Assembly: GCA_029259915.1 (NCBI GenBank)
Contig: JAJDED010000043.1
Span: 62,001 to 126,000 of the forward strand
DNA length: 64,000 bases
Direction: 5' to 3'
Source: Planctomycetota bacterium
GTDB lineage: Bacteria > Planctomycetota > Planctomycetia > Pirellulales > Lacipirellulaceae
Notes under the pieces: generated by a model
The model's database searches: none
What the model saw: only the letters and a program-made list of their open reading frames with translations
Told to the model about the DNA's origin: nothing
Program-made: the position numbers and the translations under genes
In this document: positions 16,460 to 23,954 of the stretch, in pieces
Layout of the letters: each line of letters opens with the position of its first letter
How positions within the stretch are numbered: the first letter of the stretch is position 1

Positions 16460-17230
16460 ATGCGATTTCGCGTGCAGCTCGACATGTTTTCTGGTCCTCT
16501 GGGACTGCTGTGGTACCTGGTGCGCAAGCACGAGCTCGATATTCTCAACATTCCCATCGCGCGCGTTACCGAGCAGTATCTGGAAATGATTACCGTGCTC
16601 GAAGAGATCGACATCAGCGCGGTGGGCGACTTTTTGGAACTTGCCACGCGATTGATGGAAATAAAATCGCGGATGATGTTGCCGCGGCATGACGAGGAGG
16701 AAGAAGAGGTCGAAGACCCTCGTCAAGACATGGTTCAGCGCTTGTTGGAATACAAAAAGTACAAAGATGCCGCGAGCATGCTCGAAGAGCGCGGGATCCA
16801 ATGGCAACGCCGGTTTGCCCGTCGAGTGAACGATTTGCCCACCGACCGGCTCGATCCGGCAGAACAGCCGATCCAAGACGTCGAACTGTGGGATCTGGTC
16901 AGTGCGTTCGCTCGCGTGATACGCGACAACGCAGCCGTGCAACCTTCGAACATCCGCTACGACGACACGCCCATCGAAGTTACCATGGACCTGGTCCGCA
17001 AGCGGCTAGCAGAAGAACCACGATTGGCGTTTACCAGCCTCTTCTCCCCAGGCATGCACCGCTCGCAACTGGTGGGCATCTTCCTAGCGGTGCTGGAGTT
17101 GATCCGCCATCACCACGTGCAAGTCGAGCAGGATGAACTGTTCGGCGAGATCTGGATTCTTTCTGTAGAACCGGTCGGCGATTCATCATTGCAAGTGGTC
17201 GACGACAGCCCCGAGTCAGACGCCGCGTAA
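16460..17230 (+). CDS. scpA: Segregation and condensation protein A
   Basis: Kleisin subunit of the SMC-ScpAB complex that compacts and segregates the chromosome. The 256-residue product starts MRFRVQLDMFSGPLGLLWYL at 16460, the canonical N-terminal SMC-neck binding region, and continues ELDILNIPIARVTEQYLE. An acidic hinge (HDEEEEEVEDPRQD, about residues 75-88) separates it from the C-terminal winged helix SFARVIRD...FLAVLELIRHHHVQVEQDE...IWILSV that contacts the SMC head. The scpB and smc genes are not adjacent in this window. The 3' end abuts the inverted-repeat element that begins at 17266. Confidence 0.92.
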   Translation: MRFRVQLDMFSGPLGLLWYLVRKHELDILNIPIARVTEQYLEMITVLEEIDISAVGDFLELATRLMEIKSRMMLPRHDEEEEEVEDPRQDMVQRLLEYKKYKDAASMLEERGIQWQRRFARRVNDLPTDRLDPAEQPIQDVELWDLVSAFARVIRDNAAVQPSNIRYDDTPIEVTMDLVRKRLAEEPRLAFTSLFSPGMHRSQLVGIFLAVLELIRHHHVQVEQDELFGEIWILSVEPVGDSSLQVVDDSPESDAA

Positions 17231-17326
17231 CAATAATGTCGTGAGTAGGCCTGCATAGAGCTCTGATAGAACACGGACAAACACGGATTAGGCAGATTCT
17301 CACGGATTGTTTTGAAAGGTGTACTG

Positions 17327-17703
17327 ATGTCCGATCATTTGTTGCATGGAAAATTACAGACGCAATCATCAAGAGTTTCTTCCATACTTATAACGCCCTC
17401 GGTACTGGTTTTCTGGAAAAGGTCTATGAAAACGCACTTAGAATTTCTTTGACGAAAGCTGGCCTAACTGTCAAACAACAATGGTCTATTACGGTCAGTT
17501 TTGAAGGTGAAGCAGTAGGGGAATATTTTGCCGATTTGGTCGTAAATGATACTGTGATTATAGAATTGAAAGCAGTTCAAGAATTTGTGCCAGCCCATGA
17601 GGCACAACTCATCAATTATCTCAAAGCAACCGGTTACCAGGTTGGTTTGTTATTGAACTTTGGTCCCAAAGCGGAATTCAAACGCAAGATATTTACGCAT
17701 TGA
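17327..17703 (+). pseudogene. GxxExxY protein (PD-(D/E)XK nuclease superfamily), frameshifted near its start
   Basis: The intact part reads AIIKSFFHTYNALGTGFLEK then VYENALRISLTKAG, carrying the signature G-x-G-F-L-E-K-V-Y (GxxExxY). It continues to GEYFADLVVNDTVIIELKAV, the Asp...Glu-x-Lys core, and FVPAHEAQLINYLKATGYQV. This is the standard family to its C-terminus. The family N-terminus is encoded from ATG 17327 in a different frame: reading MSDHF then shifting by one base in the run of five T at 17338-17342 gives VAWKITDAII in phase. Without the shift the ATG frame stops after about 22 codons. No good start codon exists in the intact frame before a TTG at 17449. So this is most likely a one-base insertion. 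Translation from an unusual start remains possible. Confidence 0.7.
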
Positions 17704-17718
17704 AGCCCGATCTGTGTT

Positions 17719-17940
17719 TGACTATCGCACTTTTTTTGGGAGGGGCAAGAACTTCACAAGTTCCGTCAAAAGAATAGAACGCAGATAAACGCTGATAAAA
17801 CGGATTGGCACCGATTGCGAGAAAGCTAGTAAGGTTTGTTCTCGTGGGCACAGTTATCCGTACCCTGAAAAATCTGTGAAAATCTGTATAATCTGTGTGC
17901 ATCCGCGTTCTATTCTGCTTGCTAAAAAGTGCAAAAGTCG
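17719..17940. repeat. Nested palindrome A (AGAATAGAACGCAGATAAAC arms)
   Basis: Inner arms 17771-17806 and 17881-17916 match as inverted repeats in 28 of 36 positions. Outer ends share GACT..GCACTTTTT (left, near 17719-17737) with its complement AAAAAGTGC..AGTC (17924-17939). The first 50 nt of the inner left arm match the copy at 53353-53402 in 48 positions, so the two are one element family. The inner arms are built of about 10-nt units (ACGCAGATAA, ACGCTGATAA, AACGGAT). Confidence 0.8.
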
Positions 17941-18013
17941 ATCTGTGCAAATCCGCCTAATCTGTGTCCATCAGCGTTCTATTCCCTTTCCGAATTACCC
18001 GCTGCAATCTACC

Positions 18014-18898
18014 ATGGGGGATTCTCCGCAAACCCCCCACCTGCCTCGTATTGCAGCCATGATTGAAAACGCCCCGGTTCAAACTCTCCAGCATGACGGA
18101 CTTACCATCGAGGGCTATTCTCGCGCGGCTGTGCAAACCTACTGGCGGATTCCGGAATTGAAGTTGGGATTCGACCTGGGAGCCCAGCCTTGGTCGTTCA
18201 TGGGTACCGACACCTGGTTCGTCTCGCATGGGCATCTCGACCATATCGCGGCGCTTCCCGTGTATGTCGCGCGGCGGCGGATGATGAAAATGTCGCCGCC
18301 GACCATCTATATGCCCAAAGTCATGATTGAACCTTGCAAACAAATTTTGCATCAGTTTCAGCGCATGGATCGGGGCCGCATGCCTTGCGAGCTGAAGTCG
18401 CTGGAGCCGGGCGAAGAAGTTCTGCTTTCGCGCGAATTGGTCGTCACCACCAGTGCCACCAAACACAGCGTGCCTTCGCTAGGATTTATCGTTTGGGACC
18501 GTCGACGAAAACTCAAGCCGGAGTACCAAGAACTCTCAGGCGAACAGATTCGCGATATTCGCCTGGCGGGGAAAGAAGTGACCGATGAGCATCGCCAGCC
18601 GATTCTCGCCTATGCTGGCGACACGTCACCTGCGGGCTTGGACAACTGCCCTGACATGTACAAGGCAAAAGTATTGATTTGCGAGCTAACGTTTGTGTCG
18701 CCCGAACACCGCAAAGAAAAGATTCATAAATTCGGCCACATGCATCTCGACGATTTTGTCGATCGTCGCGAGCAATTCAAAAACGAGCTCGTGATCGCCG
18801 CGCATTTAAGCACACGGTATCACGAAAAAGCAGTCGAACGGATGGTCCAACAAGCGCTCCCCGACATGCTCGATGGCCGACTGAAGCTGTGGCTCTAA
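18014..18898 (+). CDS. MBL-fold metallo-hydrolase (ribonuclease Z-like)
   Basis: A metallo-beta-lactamase fold with the zinc motif [12 protein letters not shown] (His-x-His-x-Asp-His), a [12 protein letters not shown] strand with the third ligand His, [11 protein letters not shown] with the bridging Asp, and a late AAHLSTRYH. The layout is that of RNase Z and related tRNA 3'-processing or ElaC-like enzymes, but the long loop and the [12 protein letters not shown] insertion leave its substrate open. I start at ATG 18014 (294 residues); ATG 18059 is also reasonable. A frame open further upstream runs through repeat DNA and is not coding. It follows the GxxExxY element directly, so part of its leader is the element's right arm. 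Confidence 0.85.
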   Translation: MGDSPQTPHLPRIAAMIENAPVQTLQHDGLTIEGYSRAAVQTYWRIPELKLGFDLGAQPWSFMGTDTWFVSHGHLDHIAALPVYVARRRMMKMSPPTIYMPKVMIEPCKQILHQFQRMDRGRMPCELKSLEPGEEVLLSRELVVTTSATKHSVPSLGFIVWDRRRKLKPEYQELSGEQIRDIRLAGKEVTDEHRQPILAYAGDTSPAGLDNCPDMYKAKVLICELTFVSPEHRKEKIHKFGHMHLDDFVDRREQFKNELVIAAHLSTRYHEKAVERMVQQALPDMLDGRLKLWL

Positions 18899-18931
18899 GG
18901 GATGAATCAAGAATAACTTCGTCACATCATT

Positions 18932-19170
18932 ACGCCGAAGGCGTTGCACACCACAGCCCAGGGTCGCGGCGCAGCCGCGCACCCTGGGTCTCGATCGACC
19001 ACGGGATCGGTTACACCGAAGGTGTTATACAATCGCAATCGTGGACTGATTGCTTCAATCTCAATTCCCGCGTGTGTAACACCTACGGCGTAATGTCTTT
19101 ATGTGAACGAGTACCCATGGTGCGCCGGTATGCGGCGACCCTGGGCTGTGGTGTGTAACGCCTTCGGCGT
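18932..19170. repeat. Large two-level palindrome (ACGCCGAAGGCGTT...CCCAGGGTCG)
   Basis: The outer arms 18932-18971 and 19131-19170 are inverted repeats with only one mismatch in their first 36 nt (words ACGCCGAAGGCGTT and CACCACAGCCCAGGGTCG). An inner pair, TTACACCGAAGGTGTTA and TAACACCTACGGCGTAA, flanks the centre. Each arm also contains small self-palindromes (GCCGAAGGC). The element lies downstream of the MBL gene and upstream of the broken toxin gene. It carries no gene. Confidence 0.85.
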
Positions 19171-19230
19171 AGAGATTCGGCCAAAATGTCAATCGAGTGC
19201 GGAAGTTATTTTTGAGTCACCCCTAAGTGT

Positions 19231-19485
19231 TCACAAGAGACGAACGCGCAAAACTTCAACGACGCGATCCTCTTCTCGCACTGCGTAAAGAATGCGCAGC
19301 GGTGGAGCGAGAAAGAAACGCAACCCTTCGCTCAACTCACCGCCTTGGTTCAAGGCATTGACCGACAATGAGCGATCGATGTCGTCTGCTGCATTTGCAA
19401 CTGCCTCGCGGTCCTAGCAACTGAGCCATATTTCTGCCAGGTCGTCTTGCACATCCAATGGCCAAACGACCGTGTAACGTGTCAT
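19231..19485 (-). pseudogene. RelE/ParE-like toxin with an in-frame stop
   Basis: The frame starts at ATG 19485, overlapping the antitoxin stop by the ATGA arrangement, and would encode 84 residues: MTRYTVVWPLDVQDDLAEIW, LSC, then a TAG at 19416-19414, then DREAVANAADDIDRSLSV and on to LRFFLAPPLRILYAVREEDR and VVEVLRVRLL. Sequence on both sides of the stop fits the RelE/ParE toxin fold, so this is a single nonsense change and not a frameshift. The toxin is probably inactive. A suppressor or a sequencing error could also explain it. Confidence 0.75.
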
Positions 19486-19700
19486 TCAGCCTCCAAGGCA
19501 TTCAACCGGTCCATGGTTTCCTTTGTACTCAACCGAGGCTTGTCAGAAGCTAATCGTTCTTTGGCAATGGCCAGATCTTCGTCAGTAAAACCGTGAGCGA
19601 CAAATCCGAGATGTTTGCCTTGCCTGTCGCGGATCTCCAGATACTGCTGCGATTCAGCGATCAATTTTGCCTGTTGGTCGTCAACAACAATATGGATCAT
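19482..19700 (-). CDS. Antitoxin of a RelE/ParE-type toxin-antitoxin pair
   Basis: A 72-residue protein starting MIHIVVDDQQAKLIAESQQY at ATG 19700. The upstream frame to 19757 lacks support. The N-terminal half looks like the short beta-strand DNA-binding part of small antitoxins, and the C-terminal half is helical and charged (DLAIAKERLASDKPRLSTKE), as expected for the toxin-wrapping tail. Its stop overlaps the toxin ATG by four bases, the usual translational coupling. The exact antitoxin family is not certain. It appears intact although the toxin is broken. Confidence 0.7.
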   Translation of the reverse strand: MIHIVVDDQQAKLIAESQQYLEIRDRQGKHLGFVAHGFTDEDLAIAKERLASDKPRLSTKETMDRLNALEAE

Positions 19701-19743
19701 GGTTTGGTACTCGCTTGACCAGGTAGATTTCCTTCTTATCGCA

Positions 19744-19749
19744 ATTATA
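19744..19749 (-). promoter_or_regulatory. Candidate -10 box of the toxin-antitoxin pair
   Basis: On the minus strand TATAAT lies 44 nt upstream of the antitoxin ATG, inside the short gap after metG. The -35 17 bp upstream (TTTCAC) is poor and falls within the last codons of metG. This suggests the pair has its own promoter and is not read only from metG. Confidence 0.35.
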
Positions 19750-19775
19750 CCTGGCAATGCTGGAAAGTGAAAACA

Positions 19776-21836
19776 TTAATGCACGCGCTGCCCCGGGACG
19801 GCGCCGTCGTCGGGCGAAAGCAGGAATACTTCTTCCCCGCCGGGGCCGCTGGCGATGACCATTCCTTCGCTTACGCCAAATCGCATTTCGCGCGGTGCGA
19901 GATTCGCTACACAAACTACGAGCCGACCGACAAGTTGCTCGGGTTCGTAGGCCGCCTTGATTCCAGCGAAAACCTGTTTGGTGACTCCGCCGCCCAAACT
20001 CAGTTTCAGCTTCAGCAGCTTGTGGGCTTCGGGCACATGCTCGGCTTCGACCACTCGGGCAACGCGCAAATCGACCTTGGTGAAATCGTCGAACGTACAC
20101 TCCTCGGCCAGCGGTTCCGCGGCCAGCGCGTCGTCGCCGTCGTTATCTGACGTGCTTGTGCTTGCCCCGGTTGCAGATTCGTCGCCGTCGGCGGGTAATT
20201 CGGCTTTGCTTTCTTCGATCATGGCGTGGAGATCCTTTTCTTCGACGCGGCGGAGCATGTGTTGGAACTTCGCGACTGGTGTGCCAGTGAGTGGCGTTTT
20301 TGCCTGGTCCCAACTGGTGATAGGTTCTTGGAGTAGCTCGCCCGTTTGCGCTGCCAATTGCGGCAAAACGGGTGCCAGATAAATTGCCAATTGGCGGAAC
20401 AAATTGAGCGCTACGGTGCAAACATCTTGCAACCGCTGGGCCTCGGCGGGTTCTTTGCGTAGGGCCCACGGTTTGTTTTCTTCGATGTAAGGATTCGCGC
20501 GATCGGCCAATGCCATAATCAATCGCATTGCGCGGCTGGTATCGCACGCTTCGTAGGCGTTGGCAATTTCATCGCCAACCTGGGCGGCGTGGGCAAACAG
20601 CCCGTCGTCCTCGGGATACTTGGCCGAGAGGCCGGTCGATCCGACAAACTTCGCCGATCGGCTGGCGAGATTCACGAACTTGCCGACTAAGTCGGTGTTT
20701 ACCTTGGCCACGAATTCTTCAAGCGACAAATCAATGTCGTCGACTTTCGCCGAGAGCTTCGAGGCATAAAAGTAGCGCAAATAATTTGGATCGAGATGAT
20801 TCAAATAGGTTCGGGCGTTGACGAATGTGCCTTTGCTCTTCGACATCTTCTCGCCGCCCACGGTGAGAAAGCCGTGGATGTGCACTTTGGTCGGCAGACT
20901 GTAGCCGGCCGTTTTCAGCATGCCGGGCCAGAACAGCGTGTGGAAGTAAGTAATATCTTTGCCGATGAAGTGATGGATTTCTGTGTCGGACGACTTCCAC
21001 CAATCGTCGAAATTCTCGCCCGTGCGATCGCACCACTGGCGGGTGGAGGCGACGTAGCCGATTGGCGCGTCGAACCACACGTACCAATAGTTGCCCGGGC
21101 TGTCGGGAATCTCGAAGCCAAAATAGGGCGCGGGACGCGAGATGTCCCAATCGCGCAAGGGTTCACCCAGAAAATGGCCTTTTAGGTAATTGGCAATCTC
21201 CGGCTGGAGATGATCGCCCGATTGCGTCCATGTTTCCAGAAACTCGTGGAGTTGTTCCAGTTCGATAAACAAGTGCCCGGCAGAGCGGACTTCGGGCGTG
21301 GTGCCGCTAAGCGCGCTTTTGGGATAGACCAACTCGGCGGGGCTGTAATGATGGCCGCAAACGCTGCAGTTGTCGCCCGGTTGATCGGTGGCTTTACATT
21401 TGGGACAAGTGCCCCGCACAAAACGATCGGCCAAAAAGGTACTTGCTTCGACGTCGTAAAGTTGCTCGACGTCGGCTTCTTTCACCAAACCGGCTTCGCG
21501 AATCGATTGCCAAATCTCGCCGCACAGCGCGCGGTTTTCTTCGCTATGGGTGCTGCCATAGTTGTCGAACACGATGTCAAACTCGGCGAAATCCTTTTCA
21601 TGGCCTGCCTGCATCTCGGCAATCAAATCTTCTTCCCGGCGACTTTCCTCGCGAGCACGAATCATGATCGCGGTGCCATGGGTGTCGTCGGCACAAAAAT
21701 ATCGGCATTCGTGTCCGCGCAGTTTTTGAAACCGCACCCAGATGTCGGTCTGCAAATACTCAACCAAATGCCCAATGTGGATCGGACCATTGGCGTACGG
21801 CAGGGCGGAGGTAACGAGTATTCGGCGTGCGGACAT
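19776..21836 (-). CDS. metG: Methionyl-tRNA synthetase
   Basis: Charges tRNA-Met. The 686-residue form starts [17 protein letters not shown] at 21836; an upstream in-frame extension to 21893 is not family-like. HIGH is at residues 20-23 and KMSKS at about residues 340-344. The connective domain has a zinc knot CPKC...CSVCG (about residues 144-160). The C-terminal tRNA-binding domain (EMAP-like, [20 protein letters not shown]) is present after an acidic linker rich in Asp and Ser. This is the full bacterial long form with dimerisation domain. The toxin-antitoxin pair lies immediately downstream on the same strand. Confidence 0.97.
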   Translation of the reverse strand: MSARRILVTSALPYANGPIHIGHLVEYLQTDIWVRFQKLRGHECRYFCADDTHGTAIMIRAREESRREEDLIAEMQAGHEKDFAEFDIVFDNYGSTHSEENRALCGEIWQSIREAGLVKEADVEQLYDVEASTFLADRFVRGTCPKCKATDQPGDNCSVCGHHYSPAELVYPKSALSGTTPEVRSAGHLFIELEQLHEFLETWTQSGDHLQPEIANYLKGHFLGEPLRDWDISRPAPYFGFEIPDSPGNYWYVWFDAPIGYVASTRQWCDRTGENFDDWWKSSDTEIHHFIGKDITYFHTLFWPGMLKTAGYSLPTKVHIHGFLTVGGEKMSKSKGTFVNARTYLNHLDPNYLRYFYASKLSAKVDDIDLSLEEFVAKVNTDLVGKFVNLASRSAKFVGSTGLSAKYPEDDGLFAHAAQVGDEIANAYEACDTSRAMRLIMALADRANPYIEENKPWALRKEPAEAQRLQDVCTVALNLFRQLAIYLAPVLPQLAAQTGELLQEPITSWDQAKTPLTGTPVAKFQHMLRRVEEKDLHAMIEESKAELPADGDESATGASTSTSDNDGDDALAAEPLAEECTFDDFTKVDLRVARVVEAEHVPEAHKLLKLKLSLGGGVTKQVFAGIKAAYEPEQLVGRLVVCVANLAPREMRFGVSEGMVIASGPGGEEVFLLSPDDGAVPGQRVH

Positions 21837-22484
21837 AAAAAATCGGAACAGAGGAAAGCAGATTGGAAAATCAAGTGCCAGCCACGCTAGCACCGGTTCG
21901 CTTCATGGGGATCAATCAACGAGGAGGATCATTGTAACTGGCACCTGGTGCAACCGGGAAGCCACGATTGGCACGCCAAATGCTAATACGGAGCCTGCAA
22001 GGGTATTGAGCCTTGTGTCATTTCGAGGTCCCCCGAGAAATCTGGTCCGCCTCACACCAGAGCTTGGCGTGACAAGTCGTTTTGACGTTGGTTGGTTCGC
22101 ATTGAATTCAGTGCTACCACTGGTGCTACACCTGCGATTGGACTTGTAAGATTTACGTAACTGTAGCAAATTAACGACTCGCTCGTGCCCGTCGTAGTTG
22201 GAACGAGATAATTTTTTCAAGGTGGTTTCGTCAACAAAATTTTCGTGATTCATCGAGCCGAGAAGGATTCTCCTCGCGGATCGCGCACATGGCGAAATGC
22301 CAGTCGACGAGACAACAGGGATGTTGTCGCGATCGAGAATGCCACGCCCGGTGTTGCCGGAAGTGTGAGCTTCTTTGCCGCGATGCTTTCTTTTTTTCTC
22401 ATCGGCGTTGTTGTAACTAAATAATTGGGTCTGTCGGTTTTCGCGCTGTCGGCCCCAACGACCTGGTATCCATGGAGGGAACCG
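21837..22484. other. 648-bp non-coding divergent region
   Basis: No gene is convincing here. The longest open frame (minus strand, 22253-21912) lacks family-like sequence. The near-palindromic words GTGCCAGCCACGC and AACTGGCACCTGGTGC around 21876-21955 and the segment around 22015-22075 (TCATTTCGAGGTCCCCCGAG) look like decayed repeat DNA. The last 15 bp hold the strong ribosome binding site of the thioredoxin-trypsin gene (GGAGGGA, 22474-22480). I find no promoter of good quality for metG on the minus strand. Confidence 0.5.
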
Positions 22485-23930
22485 ATGGTCCGCTCGCGAT
22501 CTTTTACACTCTCGCTCTTTTCTTTAATTCTTTTTTCGTTGATTCTTTGTTGGCCGTGTGCCGCGGAAACGGTGCTGCTGGATTTCAGTTCGCCTTCTTG
22601 TGGTCCCTGCCAGCAGATGCGACCGATTGTCCACCGGCTTCAATCGACCGGCCTGCAAGTGCAGGAAGTCAACATCATGCGCCAGTCGCAATTGGCGGCC
22701 AGCTATCAGGTGTCTCAAGTGCCGACGTTCGTCGTGTTGGTCGACGGGCGTGAAGCGGCTCGGCTTGTGGGAGCCACCAGCTACGAGCAACTTCAACAAA
22801 TGGTAACGAAAGTCAGCCCACCGGCAGTTGCGCCGATCGCGCAGGCAGGGAGCGCTCTACCAGCAGTGGATCTCACCGAGCCCCAACCGGGCCGCATCCT
22901 CGAAATCCAACAGCCACAACCGCAAACCAGACAACCCGCGTCGCCGCGCGGTTCGCAAGCTCTTCAGCAAAATCTGCTTCAACGGCGCTTGATCGAAGCC
23001 ACAGTAAAAATTTCTATCGAAGACCCCGATGGACGGTCGGCCGGAACGGGGACAATTGTCGACGCCCGCAGCGGCGAAGCGCTCGTTCAAACATGCGGCC
23101 ATCTGTTCCGCAGTTCGGGCGGCAAGGGAGCAATCACGGTGACGCTTTTCCGGGCAGGGCCCTCTGGCGCAGAAGTGCGAGACACTTTGCCGGGGAATTT
23201 AATCCATTACGACTTGGAGCGCGATTTGGCCCTGGTGAGTATTCGCCCGAACGTGCCTGTGCAGCAAGTTTCAGTTGCTCGTGATGCAAAATCCATCGTC
23301 TCCGGGGCCACGGTTACCACTGTCGGTTGCAACCAGGGTCAGAACCCCACGGCGATTTCCACGCGCATCACGGCAGTCGACCGATACCAAGGGCACCCCA
23401 ACGTGGAAGCGGCCGGCGCGCCGATCGAAGGACGCAGTGGTGGCGGACTGTTTAATATAAATGGCGAGTTGATTGGTGTTTGCTACGCTGCCGACCCGCA
23501 GAATAACGAAGGCCTGTATGCATCGCTCCCCTCGATTCACGCACAACTCGACAGTCTAAAACTGGCGATGATTTACCAAAGTTCGTCGCCATCGAATACG
23601 ACTGTCGGACAGCCGCCAAGGAATCCGGTCTCGCAGGCATCGTTTGGGGAGCAACAAGTTGCTGCGATTCCCCAAGAAGATTTTGAGCGCGGGCAATATG
23701 ACGACAACGAGCAGGCTCCGCCTAACATAGCGATGCAACCGCCGGTAGAACTCACAACGTCATCATTGTCACCTGCCGAGATTGCGGCGCTTGAGGAGAT
23801 TCAACGTCGCGGCGCAAATTCCGAAGTAATTTGCATCATCCGCCCCAAGTCGCCCGGCGGGAAAAGCGATGTGATCACCTTGAGCAACGTTTCGCCCGCC
23901 TTTGTTCAGGCACTCACCCAACCGAAATAG
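22485..23930 (+). CDS. Secreted thioredoxin domain fused to a trypsin-like serine protease
   Basis: A 481-residue exported protein. The signal peptide ends near CWPCAAE (residue 27). A thioredoxin fold follows with CGPC at residues 39-42 and the cis-Pro motif VPTFVV (about 79-84). After a Gln/Pro linker (about 110-165) comes a trypsin-like domain with GTGTIVDARSGEALVQTCGH (His206), YDLERDLALV (Asp247) and EGRSGGGL (Ser318), the complete catalytic triad. A disordered tail ends in a small predicted domain (ALEEIQRRGANSEVICIIRP). ATG 22485 has GGAGGGA six bases upstream, so I prefer it to the frame starting at 22425. It is probably periplasmic or extracellular. A disulfide or quality-control role is inference. 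Confidence 0.88.
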   Translation: MVRSRSFTLSLFSLILFSLILCWPCAAETVLLDFSSPSCGPCQQMRPIVHRLQSTGLQVQEVNIMRQSQLAASYQVSQVPTFVVLVDGREAARLVGATSYEQLQQMVTKVSPPAVAPIAQAGSALPAVDLTEPQPGRILEIQQPQPQTRQPASPRGSQALQQNLLQRRLIEATVKISIEDPDGRSAGTGTIVDARSGEALVQTCGHLFRSSGGKGAITVTLFRAGPSGAEVRDTLPGNLIHYDLERDLALVSIRPNVPVQQVSVARDAKSIVSGATVTTVGCNQGQNPTAISTRITAVDRYQGHPNVEAAGAPIEGRSGGGLFNINGELIGVCYAADPQNNEGLYASLPSIHAQLDSLKLAMIYQSSSPSNTTVGQPPRNPVSQASFGEQQVAAIPQEDFERGQYDDNEQAPPNIAMQPPVELTTSSLSPAEIAALEEIQRRGANSEVICIIRPKSPGGKSDVITLSNVSPAFVQALTQPK

Positions 23931-23951
23931 CCGCGACTCTACGAGTCGCCG
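23928..23951. repeat. TAGCCGCGA hairpin overlapping the protease stop codon
   Basis: Starts with the TAG stop of the thioredoxin-trypsin gene, then GCGACTC (23933-23939), TAC loop, GAGTCGC (23943-23949): a perfect 7-bp stem with a 3-nt loop. Related units occur at 28492-28518 and 61251-61302. Here it fills the gap to the convergent purH stop. Confidence 0.7.
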
Positions 23952-23954
23952 GCG

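Larger units (their letters stand above)
17266..17982. mobile_element. Putative GxxExxY-containing composite palindromic element
   Basis: Two 42-nt arms, 17266-17307 and 17941-17982, are inverted repeats of one another with 32 of 42 matches (shared words ATAGAAC, GATTAGGC, CAC-GAT). Between them lie a frameshifted GxxExxY gene (17327-17703) and a second, nested palindrome (17719-17940). The whole unit is about 0.72 kb, sits between scpA and the MBL-fold hydrolase gene, and is AT-richer than its neighbours. I see no target-site duplication or transposase. The mobile reading is inference, supported by a second copy of the nested palindrome at 53295-53532. Confidence 0.55.

Noticed and set aside
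17320-17460. Programmed frameshift in the GxxExxY gene
   Set aside because: No slippery heptamer with a downstream structure. A plain one-base insertion in a T-run is simpler.
17266-17982. Classical insertion sequence with a DDE transposase
   Set aside because: The only gene inside is GxxExxY. There is no DDE motif and no visible target-site duplication.
17876-18013. Extension of the MBL-fold protein to 17876
   Set aside because: The extension is translated from the right arm of the palindromic element, reading CVHPRSILL and similar repeat-encoded sequence, and is not homologous to the family.
21912-22253. 113-residue open frame upstream of the thioredoxin-trypsin gene
   Set aside because: No family-like pattern or ribosome binding site, and it runs through repeat-like DNA.
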